The notes beneath the pieces are model-generated. The model was given only the letters and a program-made list of their open reading frames with translations, did no database searches and was not told where the DNA came from. The position numbers and the translations under genes were made by a program. Below are positions 25,436 to 33,910 of a stretch of 64,000 bases of DNA, piece by piece. Within the stretch, counting starts at the first letter, position 1, and each line of letters opens with the position of its first letter. Source of the stretch: Escherichia marmotae (GTDB lineage: Bacteria; Pseudomonadota; Gammaproteobacteria; Enterobacterales; Enterobacteriaceae); contig NZ_CP025979.1 of assembly GCF_002900365.1 (NCBI RefSeq), positions 3,162,001-3,226,000 on the forward strand, in the 5' to 3' direction.

Positions 25436-25816
25436 ATGAGTAAGGAATATATGAACGATGGTTCATTAACTGAAAAATGGAAATTTCGATTTAATTTTTA
25501 TGAAAAACATGGTTTTCCTGGATTCTGGGGAGCAACACCTGAATATAAAACAGCATATAAAGAATTAAAAATAAGACAACGATTAACTATTCAAATGAAT
25601 TTTATTGCTTTCTTCTTTTCCTGGATATATTTATTTGTTCTCGGGTTATGGAAAAAAGCGATTATAGTTCTATTACTTGGCATTTTATCTCTATTTGTCG
25701 GTGCATTAATTGGCGTTAACATTCTGGGAATTGTTGTAGTAGCCTATGTTGCTGTTAACACGAATAAATGGTTCTATGAGAAAGAGGTAAAAGGATTAAA
25801 TACCTGGAGCCTTTGA
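25436..25816 (+). CDS. yigF: YigF, DUF2628 inner-membrane protein
   Basis: A 126-residue protein. The hydrophilic N-terminal 60 residues (with EKWKFRFNFYEKHG) are followed by two or three membrane segments (FIAFFFSWIYLFVLGLW, then a long hydrophobic stretch to about residue 112) and a charged tail. This is the DUF2628 layout. It shares the AT-rich codon use of yigG and a strong Shine-Dalgarno (AAGGGAG). Convergent with corA. Function unknown. Confidence 0.85.
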   Translation: MSKEYMNDGSLTEKWKFRFNFYEKHGFPGFWGATPEYKTAYKELKIRQRLTIQMNFIAFFFSWIYLFVLGLWKKAIIVLLLGILSLFVGALIGVNILGIVVVAYVAVNTNKWFYEKEVKGLNTWSL

Positions 25817-25858
25817 ATGACCGGTGGCTTAGCCTGGCTAAACCACCATTCTCGTTTT

Positions 25859-26809
25859 TTACAACCAGTTCTTCCGCTTAAAGTACAGATACGGCGCCAG
25901 GCCCGCGAGGATCATAAAGATAATTGCGCCCGGGTAGCCGAAAGTCCACTTCAGTTCCGGCATAAACTCGAAGTTCATCCCGTAGCTGGAAGCGACCAGC
26001 GTCGGCGGCAGGAACACAACGGATACCACCGAGAAGATCTTGATGATGCGGTTCTGCTCGATGTTGATAAAGCCCATCGCCGCCTGCATCAGGAAGTTCA
26101 CCTTCTGGAACAGAGACTCGTTATGTGGCAACAGGGATTCGATATCTCGCAGGATCTCGCGCGCCTGCTCCAGTTGCCCACCCGGTAAGCGCGCTTTGCG
26201 CACCAGGAAGTTGAGCGCACGCTGGGTATCCATCAGACACAGGCGAACTTTCCAACCGATATCTTCCAGTTCTGCCAACGTGGAGAGCGCCTCGTCGTAC
26301 TCATCGCCCTGACGCCCTTCCATAATCACCCGGCTCAGTTGCTCCAGATCGCTGTAGATGTTTTCAATTTCATCTGCCAACTGTTCAATTTTGGTTTCGA
26401 ACAAATCCAGCAGTAACTCGTAGGCGTTACCGTCAACCATCGACTGGCTACGGGCGCGCATACGATACAGACGGAATGCAGGCAACTCACGCTCACGCAG
26501 GGTAAACAGGCGGCCATCACGGATGGTAAATGCCACGGTGGAGTTACCGGCGTGATCTTCCGCATCTTCAAAGAAGAAGAAGGAGTGAATATGCAGGCCG
26601 TCATCGTCTTCAAAGAAACGTGCCGATGCTTCGATGTCTTCCAGTTCCGGGCGAGTTGCCAGGCTCTGGCCAAGTTCAGATTGTACGCGCAGTCGCTCGT
26701 CGTCATCCGGTTCGACAAGATCAATCCATACTGCATTGACAAGGGGTTGTGACTCTTCGACTTCCAGCCGGGTCAGTCGGTTATTTTCCAGTTGAAATGC
26801 GCTCAGCAT
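25859..26809 (-). CDS. corA: CorA, magnesium/cobalt/nickel channel
   Basis: A 316-residue protein of the usual length. A large acidic cytoplasmic domain (residues 1-250) precedes two C-terminal membrane helices; the GMN selectivity motif is in SSYGMNFEFMPE near residue 277-288 and the protein ends with a basic tail YFKRKNWL. It forms a pentameric Mg2+ channel. The start at MLSAFQLENN was preferred over an in-frame start five codons upstream. The leader of about 200 bases holds a probable corL reading frame and a hairpin. Confidence 0.97.
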   Translation of the reverse strand: MLSAFQLENNRLTRLEVEESQPLVNAVWIDLVEPDDDERLRVQSELGQSLATRPELEDIEASARFFEDDDGLHIHSFFFFEDAEDHAGNSTVAFTIRDGRLFTLRERELPAFRLYRMRARSQSMVDGNAYELLLDLFETKIEQLADEIENIYSDLEQLSRVIMEGRQGDEYDEALSTLAELEDIGWKVRLCLMDTQRALNFLVRKARLPGGQLEQAREILRDIESLLPHNESLFQKVNFLMQAAMGFINIEQNRIIKIFSVVSVVFLPPTLVASSYGMNFEFMPELKWTFGYPGAIIFMILAGLAPYLYFKRKNWL

Positions 26810-26934
26810 GACCGGGACTCCCAATGCTTAAAATATCGGACAGTTCGGTGGGCACACAGAAACATATTGGGTTTCAGACCATTAAACAGCCTGACTCAGC
26901 GCGACGGGAAAAATTGAGGTCGCTGACAACCGCT

Positions 26935-26962
26935 AAGGCTATCAGCAAAAGGGGATAGCCTT
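26935..26962 (-). promoter_or_regulatory. Leader hairpin of corA, abutting the corL stop codon
   Basis: AAGGCTATC (26954-26962, read on the minus strand) pairs perfectly over 9 bp with GATAGCCTT (26935-26943). The stop codon TAA of the leader ORF runs into the first bases of the stem. In Salmonella, translation of corL changes leader folding and Rho access, so this hairpin is a likely part of the same control in this strain. Confidence 0.6.
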
Positions 26963-27017
26963 AGGAGTTGATCCTGGATGACAGGATAGTGAGCCAGTAT
27001 CTACTGGGTGTGTCCAA
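26961..27017 (-). CDS. corL: Candidate CorL leader peptide (18 codons)
   Basis: On the minus strand an 18-codon reading frame starts with TTG (27015-27017), eight bases after a good Shine-Dalgarno (AGAGGA), and reads MDTPSRYWLTILSSRINS. It ends at TAA directly before the leader hairpin, some 150 bases ahead of corA. The location and size fit the corL leader described for Salmonella corA, where translation efficiency controls Rho-dependent termination. I cannot verify conservation from this window, and the start codon is rare. Confidence 0.5.
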   Translation of the reverse strand: MDTPSRYWLTILSSRINS

Positions 27018-27208
27018 GGCGAATGTCCTCTTAGAGTGATCGTGCGCGCATGTTACGCCAGCAAAATTTTGCCGTCAACACGCAACGGAACACCACAGAA
27101 CAATAGTTGAACTTCGCGCTTTTCGGTACTCGTCAAGGTCATTAACAGGATAAAAAAATCCCACATCCAGAACCTATAATGGCGCATTGACTACTCATTG
27201 GTAAAGGA

Positions 27209-27943
27209 ATGATCACCTTGAATCTCAAACGGATTTTTCTCACTCTCACCTTACTCCCCTTGTTTGCTGTTGCCGCTGATGACTGCACGCTCTCCGATCC
27301 GACGCTGACCGTACAAGCGTATACCGTCAATCCCCAGACAGAACGGGTGAAAATGTACTGGCAAAAAACTAATGGCGAAGCGTGGGGAACATTTCATGCG
27401 CTGCTGGCTGATGTTGACAGCCTGGGGCAAGTGCAGATGGTGATGAACGGAGGTATTTATGATGAAGGTTATGCGCCTCTCGGTTTGTACATCGAAAACG
27501 GTCAACAGAAGGTAGCGTTAAATCTCACCTCGGGGGAAGGTAATTTCTTTATTCGTCCTGGCGGCGTGTTTTATGTTGCGGGAGATAAAGCCGCTATCGT
27601 TCCGCTGCAGGCATTTAAAGCCAGTAAAGATATTCAGTTTGCGGTGCAGTCAGGGCCGATGTTGCTGGAGAATGGCGTGATAAATTCGCGTATTCACCCC
27701 AACGTCGCGTCGCGCAAAATCCGTAACGGTGTAGGGATTAATAAACAAGGTAACGCAGTATTTTTGCTCAGTCAGCAGGCGACAAACTTTTATGATTTTG
27801 CCTGCTATGCCAAAGCGAAACTGGATGTCGGGCAGTTGCTTTATCTTGATGGCACTATCTCACATATGTATGTGAAAGGCGGCGCGATCCCCTGGCAACG
27901 TTATCCCTTCGTCACCATGATTTCCGTCGAGCGGAAAAGTTAG
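27209..27943 (+). CDS. yigE: YigE, DUF2233 (phosphodiester-glycosidase-like) exported protein
   Basis: A 244-residue protein with an N-terminal signal peptide (MITLNLKRIFLTLTLLPLFAVAA, cleavage near residue 23). The DUF2233/NAGPA-like core is recognised by MVMNGGIYDEGYAPLGLYIENG near residue 74, PGGVFYV near 113, QSGPMLLENG near 147 and RIRN-type residues in KIRNGVGINKQG near 170. The exact start is uncertain: ATG 27209 lies only one base after AAAGGA, and a TTG three codons on has better spacing. Enzymatic activity in E. coli is untested as far as I know. Confidence 0.85.
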   Translation: MITLNLKRIFLTLTLLPLFAVAADDCTLSDPTLTVQAYTVNPQTERVKMYWQKTNGEAWGTFHALLADVDSLGQVQMVMNGGIYDEGYAPLGLYIENGQQKVALNLTSGEGNFFIRPGGVFYVAGDKAAIVPLQAFKASKDIQFAVQSGPMLLENGVINSRIHPNVASRKIRNGVGINKQGNAVFLLSQQATNFYDFACYAKAKLDVGQLLYLDGTISHMYVKGGAIPWQRYPFVTMISVERKS

Positions 27944-27981
27944 AAGGATAGTTTTATGTCAGATACTGAATATGGTGCAGA

Positions 27982-28088
<107 letters not shown>

Positions 28089-28099
28089 GGAATCGTAAA

Positions 28100-30262
28100 T
28101 TACACCGTCTCCAGCCGGGCGTAAGCCGCCACCAGCCATTTAATACCCTGGCCCTGGAACGCCACCTGCAGGCGGCTATGCTCGCCGCTGCCTTCCATAT
28201 TGACGATAGTCCCTTCACCAAACTTGGCATGGCGCACACGCTGGCCGAGTTTGTAACCGCTGTCGTTATCAGCCAGTGGCGTACCCATACGCTGATGACT
28301 GACCGGACGACTCACCGTAGCGCGTAATCGCACCTCTTCCACACATTCTTCCGGCAGCTCACCAATAAAGCGCGACGGGCGATGGTAAACCTCTTTGCCA
28401 TACAGACGGCGAGTTTCCGCATAGGTCAGCGTCAGTTTCTGCATCGCACGGGTTACCCCAACGTAGGCCAGACGACGTTCTTCTTCCAGACGCCCACCTT
28501 CATCCAGCGACATCTGGCTGGGGAACATTCCCTCTTCCATACCGACGATAAATACCTGCGGGAACTCCAGCCCTTTCGCTGAGTGCAAAGTCATCAACTG
28601 CACCGCATCCTGCCAGGTATCCGCCTGCCCTTCACCCGCTTCCAGTGCCGCATGCGAGAGGAAAGCCTGCAGCGGCATTAAATCTTCATCTTCTTCGTTG
28701 TAGCTGAACTGGCGCGTTGCTGTCACCAGTTCCTCTAAGTTTTCAATACGCGTCTGGCCTTTTTCGCCTTTCTCCTGTTCATACATGGTACGCAGGCCAG
28801 AGTCTTTAATTACCCGGTCAGTCTGTACATGCAGCGGCATATCGGCAGTTTCTTGCGCTAAGGCGTCAATCAGTTCCATAAACCGTTGCAAGGCGCTGGC
28901 AGCGCGCCCAGCGAGGGCTTTTTCCTGTAACAGTTCACGACACGCCTGCCAGAGAGTTAGCTGGCGATCGCGCGATGTCTGGCGAACTACGTCCAGCGTC
29001 CGATCACCAATACCCCGCGTTGGCGTATTCACCACGCGCTCAAATGCCGCGTCATCGTTACGGTTGGCAATCAGGCGCAGATACGAGAGCGCATCTTTGA
29101 TTTCCTGGCGTTCGAAGAAGCGCATACCGCCATAAATACGGTACGGCATACTGGCCTGCAATAAGGCCTCTTCCAGCACACGCGACTGGGCGTTGCTACG
29201 GTAGAGAATGGCGCACTCAGCGAGCGCCCCGCCATTGTCCTGCCAGGTTTTGATGCGGTTAACCACAAAACGCGCTTCGTCGAGTTCGTTAAAGGCACAA
29301 TAAAGGGAAATCGGCTCACCGTCCGCGCCATCGGTCCACAATTTTTTACCTAAGCGTCCATTGTTGTTTTCAATCAGGGCGTTGGCGGCGCTCAGAATGT
29401 TACTGGTGGAGCGATAGTTCTGCTCCAGACGAATAGTTTCGGCACCTGGGAAATCATTGAGGAAACGCTGAATATTCTCGACCTGCGCGCCGCGCCAGCC
29501 ATAAATTGACTGGTCATCATCACCGACGATCATCACTTTGCCGGTATCCCCCGCCAGCAGGCGGATCCACGCGTACTGAATGTTGTTGGTATCCTGGAAT
29601 TCGTCCACAAGGATATTGGTAAAACGTTCGCGGTAGTGTTGCAGGATATGCGGCTTGTTAAGCCACAGTTCGTGGGCGCGCAGCAGCAGTTCAGCGAAGT
29701 CCACCAGGCCCGCGCGGTCACACGCTTCCTGATACGCCTGATAAACCTTCTGCCAGGTTTGCTCTACCGGGTTACCGTAGCTCTGAATATGATGCGCCCG
29801 CAGGCCTTCGTCTTTCTGGCTGTTGATGTACCACATTGCCTGGCGCGGCGGCCACTGCTTCTCGTCGAGGTTCATCGCTTTGATCAAACGCTTGAGCAGG
29901 CGCAGTTGGTCTTCGCTATCGAGGATCTGGAAATCCTGCGGTAGGTTAGCGTCCATATGGTGCGCACGCAGCAGGCGGTGCGCCAGCCCGTGGAAGGTGC
30001 CAACCCACATGCCGCCCTGGCTGGTGCCCATCAATTGCCCGATGCGATGGCGCATTTCCGCCGCCGCTTTGTTGGTAAACGTCACCGCCATAATCGAGTA
30101 CGGCGAGCAGTTTTCCACGCTCATCAGCCACGCAATACGATGCACCAGAACGCGCGTCTTACCACTGCCCGCGCCCGCCAGCACCAGAAGATTGCTGCGT
30201 GGCGCGGCCACCGCTTCGCGCTGTTTGTCATTAAGGCTTTCGAGCAGGTAAGAAACGTCCAT
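28100..30262 (-). CDS. uvrD: UvrD, DNA helicase II
   Basis: A 720-residue superfamily 1A 3'-5' helicase for mismatch repair, excision repair and removal of stalled complexes. Motifs seen: Walker A GAGSGKTR near residue 30, Walker B VDEFQDTN near 219, GDDDQSIYGWRG near 246, QNYRSTSNIL near 283, TLHSAKGLEFPQVF near 563 and YVGVTRA near 605; the C-terminal Tudor-like RNA polymerase-binding domain is present. The ATG at 30262 is preferred over a GTG two codons upstream. Residues after GTP in the linker (LADND) differ from K-12. Confidence 0.98.
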   Translation of the reverse strand: MDVSYLLESLNDKQREAVAAPRSNLLVLAGAGSGKTRVLVHRIAWLMSVENCSPYSIMAVTFTNKAAAEMRHRIGQLMGTSQGGMWVGTFHGLAHRLLRAHHMDANLPQDFQILDSEDQLRLLKRLIKAMNLDEKQWPPRQAMWYINSQKDEGLRAHHIQSYGNPVEQTWQKVYQAYQEACDRAGLVDFAELLLRAHELWLNKPHILQHYRERFTNILVDEFQDTNNIQYAWIRLLAGDTGKVMIVGDDDQSIYGWRGAQVENIQRFLNDFPGAETIRLEQNYRSTSNILSAANALIENNNGRLGKKLWTDGADGEPISLYCAFNELDEARFVVNRIKTWQDNGGALAECAILYRSNAQSRVLEEALLQASMPYRIYGGMRFFERQEIKDALSYLRLIANRNDDAAFERVVNTPTRGIGDRTLDVVRQTSRDRQLTLWQACRELLQEKALAGRAASALQRFMELIDALAQETADMPLHVQTDRVIKDSGLRTMYEQEKGEKGQTRIENLEELVTATRQFSYNEEDEDLMPLQAFLSHAALEAGEGQADTWQDAVQLMTLHSAKGLEFPQVFIVGMEEGMFPSQMSLDEGGRLEEERRLAYVGVTRAMQKLTLTYAETRRLYGKEVYHRPSRFIGELPEECVEEVRLRATVSRPVSHQRMGTPLADNDSGYKLGQRVRHAKFGEGTIVNMEGSGEHSRLQVAFQGQGIKWLVAAYARLETV

Positions 30263-30344
30263 TGGCACCGCCGCGTAAAAATGTTGGGGCGGAGAAGCGC
30301 AACGCCCTCCGCCAAAAAGCTGGGTATATATACAGAGTTGCTGA

Positions 30345-31061
30345 TTATATCAGCGAGGTCAGAGATGCCAACCGGGAAATTTCCAGATGCGGCAGTAAAC
30401 GGCTGTCCCAGGTTTGCATCAGATCGCCATTTTCCGGTTTGATCCAGCACGCCTGCATTCCGCTGCGAATTGCCCCACCAACGTCGGTGGTGAGATCATC
30501 GCCAACATGCAGGATCTCACCGATCGGCACATTGAGTTTTTCTGCCGCCAGAAAGTACATATCGCTGAACGGTTTCGAGCGCCCGTGCGGGCCAGCACGC
30601 AGCACGAACTCAAAGTAATCGCCCAGGCCAAACAATTCAGGCTGGGCGTTACCGTTGGTGATCGCCACCAGCGGCCATTTCTTCGCCAGTTGTTTTAAGG
30701 TGTCGTGAGTTTGCTGCGGCACATCAATACGGCTGCGCCATTTAGCAAAGTTGATCATCGCCGCGTGTGCGCCTGCACTGGCCTCTTCGGCACTCAGCCC
30801 GGCGTCGAGCATGGCTTGTTCGATAGAACGAAAACGCCAGCGCGTCACATCATGATAAATCTCTGGTTCCGCTTCCCGTACCGCCTGGCGCAGACGTTGC
30901 AGATCTTCATTCTGGAAGCTACGCAGCGCCGGATGATAATTTTGCACAAAGATAAGTGCTTCTTGCTCGGTACGTTGGATCACCGGACGGTTATCGTAAA
31001 GGGTATCATCCAGGTCAAAAGTGAGCGCCGAGATGCGCCCCAAAGGCCGGTAAAAACGCAT
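30345..31061 (-). CDS. yigB: YigB, HAD phosphatase (FMN / riboflavin-pathway phosphatase)
   Basis: A 238-residue HAD hydrolase. Motif I is TFDLDDTLYDN near residue 15, motif II AITNGN near 133, motif III Lys in GRSKPFSDMYF near 165 and motif IV HVGDDLTTDVGGAI near 189. E. coli YigB dephosphorylates FMN and 5-amino-6-(5-phospho-ribitylamino)uracil, the phosphatase step of riboflavin synthesis. It overlaps xerC by one base and is the last gene of dapF-yigA-xerC-yigB. Confidence 0.95.
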   Translation of the reverse strand: MRFYRPLGRISALTFDLDDTLYDNRPVIQRTEQEALIFVQNYHPALRSFQNEDLQRLRQAVREAEPEIYHDVTRWRFRSIEQAMLDAGLSAEEASAGAHAAMINFAKWRSRIDVPQQTHDTLKQLAKKWPLVAITNGNAQPELFGLGDYFEFVLRAGPHGRSKPFSDMYFLAAEKLNVPIGEILHVGDDLTTDVGGAIRSGMQACWIKPENGDLMQTWDSRLLPHLEISRLASLTSLI

Positions 31062-31957
31062 TATTTCCCCCGTTTGGCGCGTGGATGCGCCGCATCGTAC
31101 ACCGAGGCAAGGTGTTGAAAATCAAGATGAGTATAGATTTGCGTGGTGGAGAGGTTGGCATGGCCCAGCAGCTCCTGCACACCACGAAGATCGCCGCTCG
31201 ACTCCAGCATATGCGTGGCGAACGAGTGACGTAATTTATGCGGGTGAACGTGATTATTCAGCCCTTGTTTTATGCCCCATTCGGCAAAGCGTTTTTGCAC
31301 ATTACGCGCGGATATGCGTTTCCCCTGTTTCGACAGGAAAAGCGCATCGTCTTCGCAACCAAACAGGTCACGCAAATCAAGCCAGTGCTCAATCCACGCC
31401 ACCGCGTTGCGACCAATCGGCAAACGACGTTCTTTGCTGCCTTTACCCATCACCCATACTTCACCGGACTCCAGGTCGAGGTGTTTGATGTCCAGCCCCA
31501 CCAGTTCGGAAAGACGCAGACCTGCACCGTACATCACTTCCAGCATTGCCCGGTCGCGCACGGCGAGGGGATCATTGATATCGATATCCAGCAGCCGATT
31601 CATATCATCGACATCGATATTTTTTGGCAGATGGCGTGCCGCTTTCGGTGCCGAAACACCTTTCGCCGGGTTGGCTTTGAGTTCATTCTGGCTGACCAGC
31701 CAGTCAAAAAAGCTACGTAGCGCAGAGAGGCGTAATGCGAGGCTTGCTGCTCCCAGCCCTTTACGACGACTGCGTACAGCAAAATTACGCACCATCGTCA
31801 CATCACATTGTTGCCAGCTTTGCAGGTCGTTTTCACTGGCAAAATTGATGATCGCCTCAAGCTGGCGTCGGTAGTTAAGCAGAGTTATCGGGCTAAGTTG
31901 ACGCTCCACGCTCAGATAGCGTAGATAGCGTTCCACATCGGTATGTAAATCGATCAT
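31061..31957 (-). CDS. xerC: XerC, tyrosine recombinase
   Basis: A 298-residue site-specific recombinase that resolves chromosome dimers at dif with XerD and plasmid dimers at cer. Catalytic residues are visible: Arg in YGAGLRLSEL near 148, Lys in MGKGSKERRLP near 172, His/Arg in HPHKLRHSFATH near 240-243, His in LLGHANLSTTQ near 266 and nucleophile Tyr in IYTHLDF near 275. The N-terminal core-binding SAM-like domain precedes them. Four-base overlap with yigA. Confidence 0.98.
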   Translation of the reverse strand: MIDLHTDVERYLRYLSVERQLSPITLLNYRRQLEAIINFASENDLQSWQQCDVTMVRNFAVRSRRKGLGAASLALRLSALRSFFDWLVSQNELKANPAKGVSAPKAARHLPKNIDVDDMNRLLDIDINDPLAVRDRAMLEVMYGAGLRLSELVGLDIKHLDLESGEVWVMGKGSKERRLPIGRNAVAWIEHWLDLRDLFGCEDDALFLSKQGKRISARNVQKRFAEWGIKQGLNNHVHPHKLRHSFATHMLESSGDLRGVQELLGHANLSTTQIYTHLDFQHLASVYDAAHPRAKRGK

Positions 31958-32661
31958 ACGCGTTCAATCCAACGCTCCAGAAGCTCCGGCATCATCAGCG
32001 CAATTTCATGGAGTAACTGCGTTCCTTGCCCTTGTTGATAGTGACTGGCATCCCGGCTGGTGAACAGTACGACACCTAAATCAGCATCACTTCCCAACAT
32101 CGACATCGCTACTGATCCCACCGCTTTCGCTTCCGGCAGCACCACCAGCAGTTCAGGCCCGTTAAGCGGCCCCAGATAATGCTGTTCCTGCCCCAGACGC
32201 TGAATACGCAGTGGTTCAAAAGCCTGACGACTCAATGCCAGATAGGTATAGTTCGACGGCGCGCCTAAACGCCAGCGATCCGGGAACAGACGCAGACTCG
32301 CGCCCGCCAGACCGAGATCGCGTGCCCAACGGTGAAAGCGCATTAGCATATCGTCGAGACTGCTGGCAGCAGTGAGAGTGCGCTGCAGATAAAGTAAGCG
32401 ATAAAACAGGCCTTCGTTGGCGGTAGCCTGTTCCATCAACAGCGCCATATTCTCTTCCAGAACATGAATATGGTTACGCGCGCGGGCCATATGCCATTCG
32501 ACGAGTGAAACGGTGCCACGTACCGGATGCGGCACCCGAATTGCCTCTACTGCGTGCGCATTGCGGATAAAAAACTCAGGATTTTTAATCAGATAATCGA
32601 CAACCGCTCGGTCATCAAGCTCCGTGAGTGTTTCCTGTAGTTCTTCCCCTGGTTGCTTCAT
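31954..32661 (-). CDS. yigA: YigA, DUF484 family protein
   Basis: A 235-residue DUF484 protein. An N-terminal helical part (VDYLIKNPEFFIRNAHAVEAI near residue 21) with a coiled stretch at 70-90 is followed by a GAF-like domain (SLRLFPDRWRLGAPSNYTYL, then VGSVAMSMLGSDADLGVVLFTSRD). DUF484 genes accompany xerC across gammaproteobacteria, so a link to recombination or cell cycle is suggested but unproven. It overlaps both dapF and xerC by four bases. Confidence 0.92.
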   Translation of the reverse strand: MKQPGEELQETLTELDDRAVVDYLIKNPEFFIRNAHAVEAIRVPHPVRGTVSLVEWHMARARNHIHVLEENMALLMEQATANEGLFYRLLYLQRTLTAASSLDDMLMRFHRWARDLGLAGASLRLFPDRWRLGAPSNYTYLALSRQAFEPLRIQRLGQEQHYLGPLNGPELLVVLPEAKAVGSVAMSMLGSDADLGVVLFTSRDASHYQQGQGTQLLHEIALMMPELLERWIERV

Positions 32662-33482
32662 AGATGAATAAATCCGTCGTAAACATGTACTGCCGGACCC
32701 GTCATATATAACGGATGACCCGGACCTTTCCAGGCGATATCAAGGCGACCGCCAGGGAGTTCCACACGTACTTCTTCGGCCAGCAAACCTTGCTGAATCC
32801 CTACCGCTACTGCCGCACACGCGCCGCTGCCACAGGCCTGAGTTTCTCCTGCCCCACGTTCATAGACTCGTAAACGAATATGCTCGCGCTTAACCACTTG
32901 CATAAAACCGATATTGGCACGTTCCGGGAAGCGTTCGTGGTTTTCCAGAACAGGGCCTAGTGTTTCTACCGCCGCAGTATCGACATCATCGACCTGAATC
33001 ACGCAGTGTGGATTACCCATTGACACCACACCGCATAAGATTGTCTGCTCGGCGGCGCGCATAATATAGGTCTTTTCCGCTTTGTTGGCGCGAAACGGCA
33101 CGGCGGAAGGTTCGAAATTTGGTTCGCCCATATTTACCCGCACCAGATCATCATCGGTGACGGTCAGCACCATCCGACCATTGGCGGTGCTAACGCGAAT
33201 ATCGCGCTTATTGGTCAGCCCTTTCAGGCGTACAAAGCGGGCAAAGCAGCGTGCGCCGTTGCCGCACTGCGCCACTTCACTACCGTCAGCATTAAAAATA
33301 CGATAGTGGAAATCGAGTTCTGGATCGTAAGGCGGCTCGACCACCAATAGCTGATCAAAACCCACACCCAGGTGCCGATCCGCCAGACGACGAATCAGAT
33401 CCGGTGAAAAAAAGACATTCTGCGTTACCGCGTCGACGACCATAAAATCGTTGCCAAGGCCATGCATTTTCGAGAACTGCAT
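32658..33482 (-). CDS. dapF: DapF, diaminopimelate epimerase
   Basis: A 274-residue cofactor-independent epimerase that interconverts LL- and meso-diaminopimelate for lysine and peptidoglycan. The two catalytic cysteines are in AQCGNGARCFARF near residue 73 and QACGSGACAAVA near 217. N-terminus MQFSKMHGLGNDFMVVD is typical. It heads the coupled set dapF-yigA-xerC-yigB and follows lptM by 36 bases. Confidence 0.98.
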   Translation of the reverse strand: MQFSKMHGLGNDFMVVDAVTQNVFFSPDLIRRLADRHLGVGFDQLLVVEPPYDPELDFHYRIFNADGSEVAQCGNGARCFARFVRLKGLTNKRDIRVSTANGRMVLTVTDDDLVRVNMGEPNFEPSAVPFRANKAEKTYIMRAAEQTILCGVVSMGNPHCVIQVDDVDTAAVETLGPVLENHERFPERANIGFMQVVKREHIRLRVYERGAGETQACGSGACAAVAVGIQQGLLAEEVRVELPGGRLDIAWKGPGHPLYMTGPAVHVYDGFIHL

Positions 33483-33518
33483 TATCTACTCCATTCACGC
33501 GGGTACAGAAACTGACTT

Positions 33519-33722
33519 TTAGTAATTCACCTGAGATGGGCCATCGCCAGTGGCGCGGTCGTTTTTATCCGGCAACGTGGATTGCGTTTGCGTATCTACC
33601 GGTTTGGTCGGCGGTGGCGCGTTTTTATCTGCGGGCGGGAAATAGAGCGGACCTTTCAGACCGCAGCCCGTCAGGCTGAAAAGAGTCAGTAATACAGTGA
33701 GTGCCTTAAACACGTTTTTCAT
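33519..33722 (-). CDS. lptM: LptM (YifL), small outer-membrane lipoprotein of the LPS translocon
   Basis: A 67-residue lipoprotein. The signal peptide MKNVFKALTVLLTLFSLTG ends in a perfect lipobox LTGC with the acylated Cys at residue 20, and the mature part is short and proline-rich (PLYFPPADKNAPPPTKP). E. coli YifL, renamed LptM, stabilises the LptDE translocon and helps LptD oxidation. It lies just upstream of dapF on the same strand. Confidence 0.94.
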   Translation of the reverse strand: MKNVFKALTVLLTLFSLTGCGLKGPLYFPPADKNAPPPTKPVDTQTQSTLPDKNDRATGDGPSQVNY

Positions 33723-33910
33723 TATGGATTGCCTGTAAAGTTCATCGCTTTCTGCTTTCTATCATCGCAGGAGAAGACGTAAAAGCAAGCGTTTAGCGAC
33801 TCTTTATGAAGTCTGAAAAGTGAGGAATTGCTGCGAGTATAACGCTTACACGCAGGGATTTATGTTTTGCTGGTGGTTTCGTGATCGACACCTCGCGCCA
33901 GGATGGCTTT

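Noticed and set aside
31061..31957. xerC considered as a phage integrase
   Set aside because: Sequence, length and coupling to dapF, yigA and yigB are those of chromosomal xerC.
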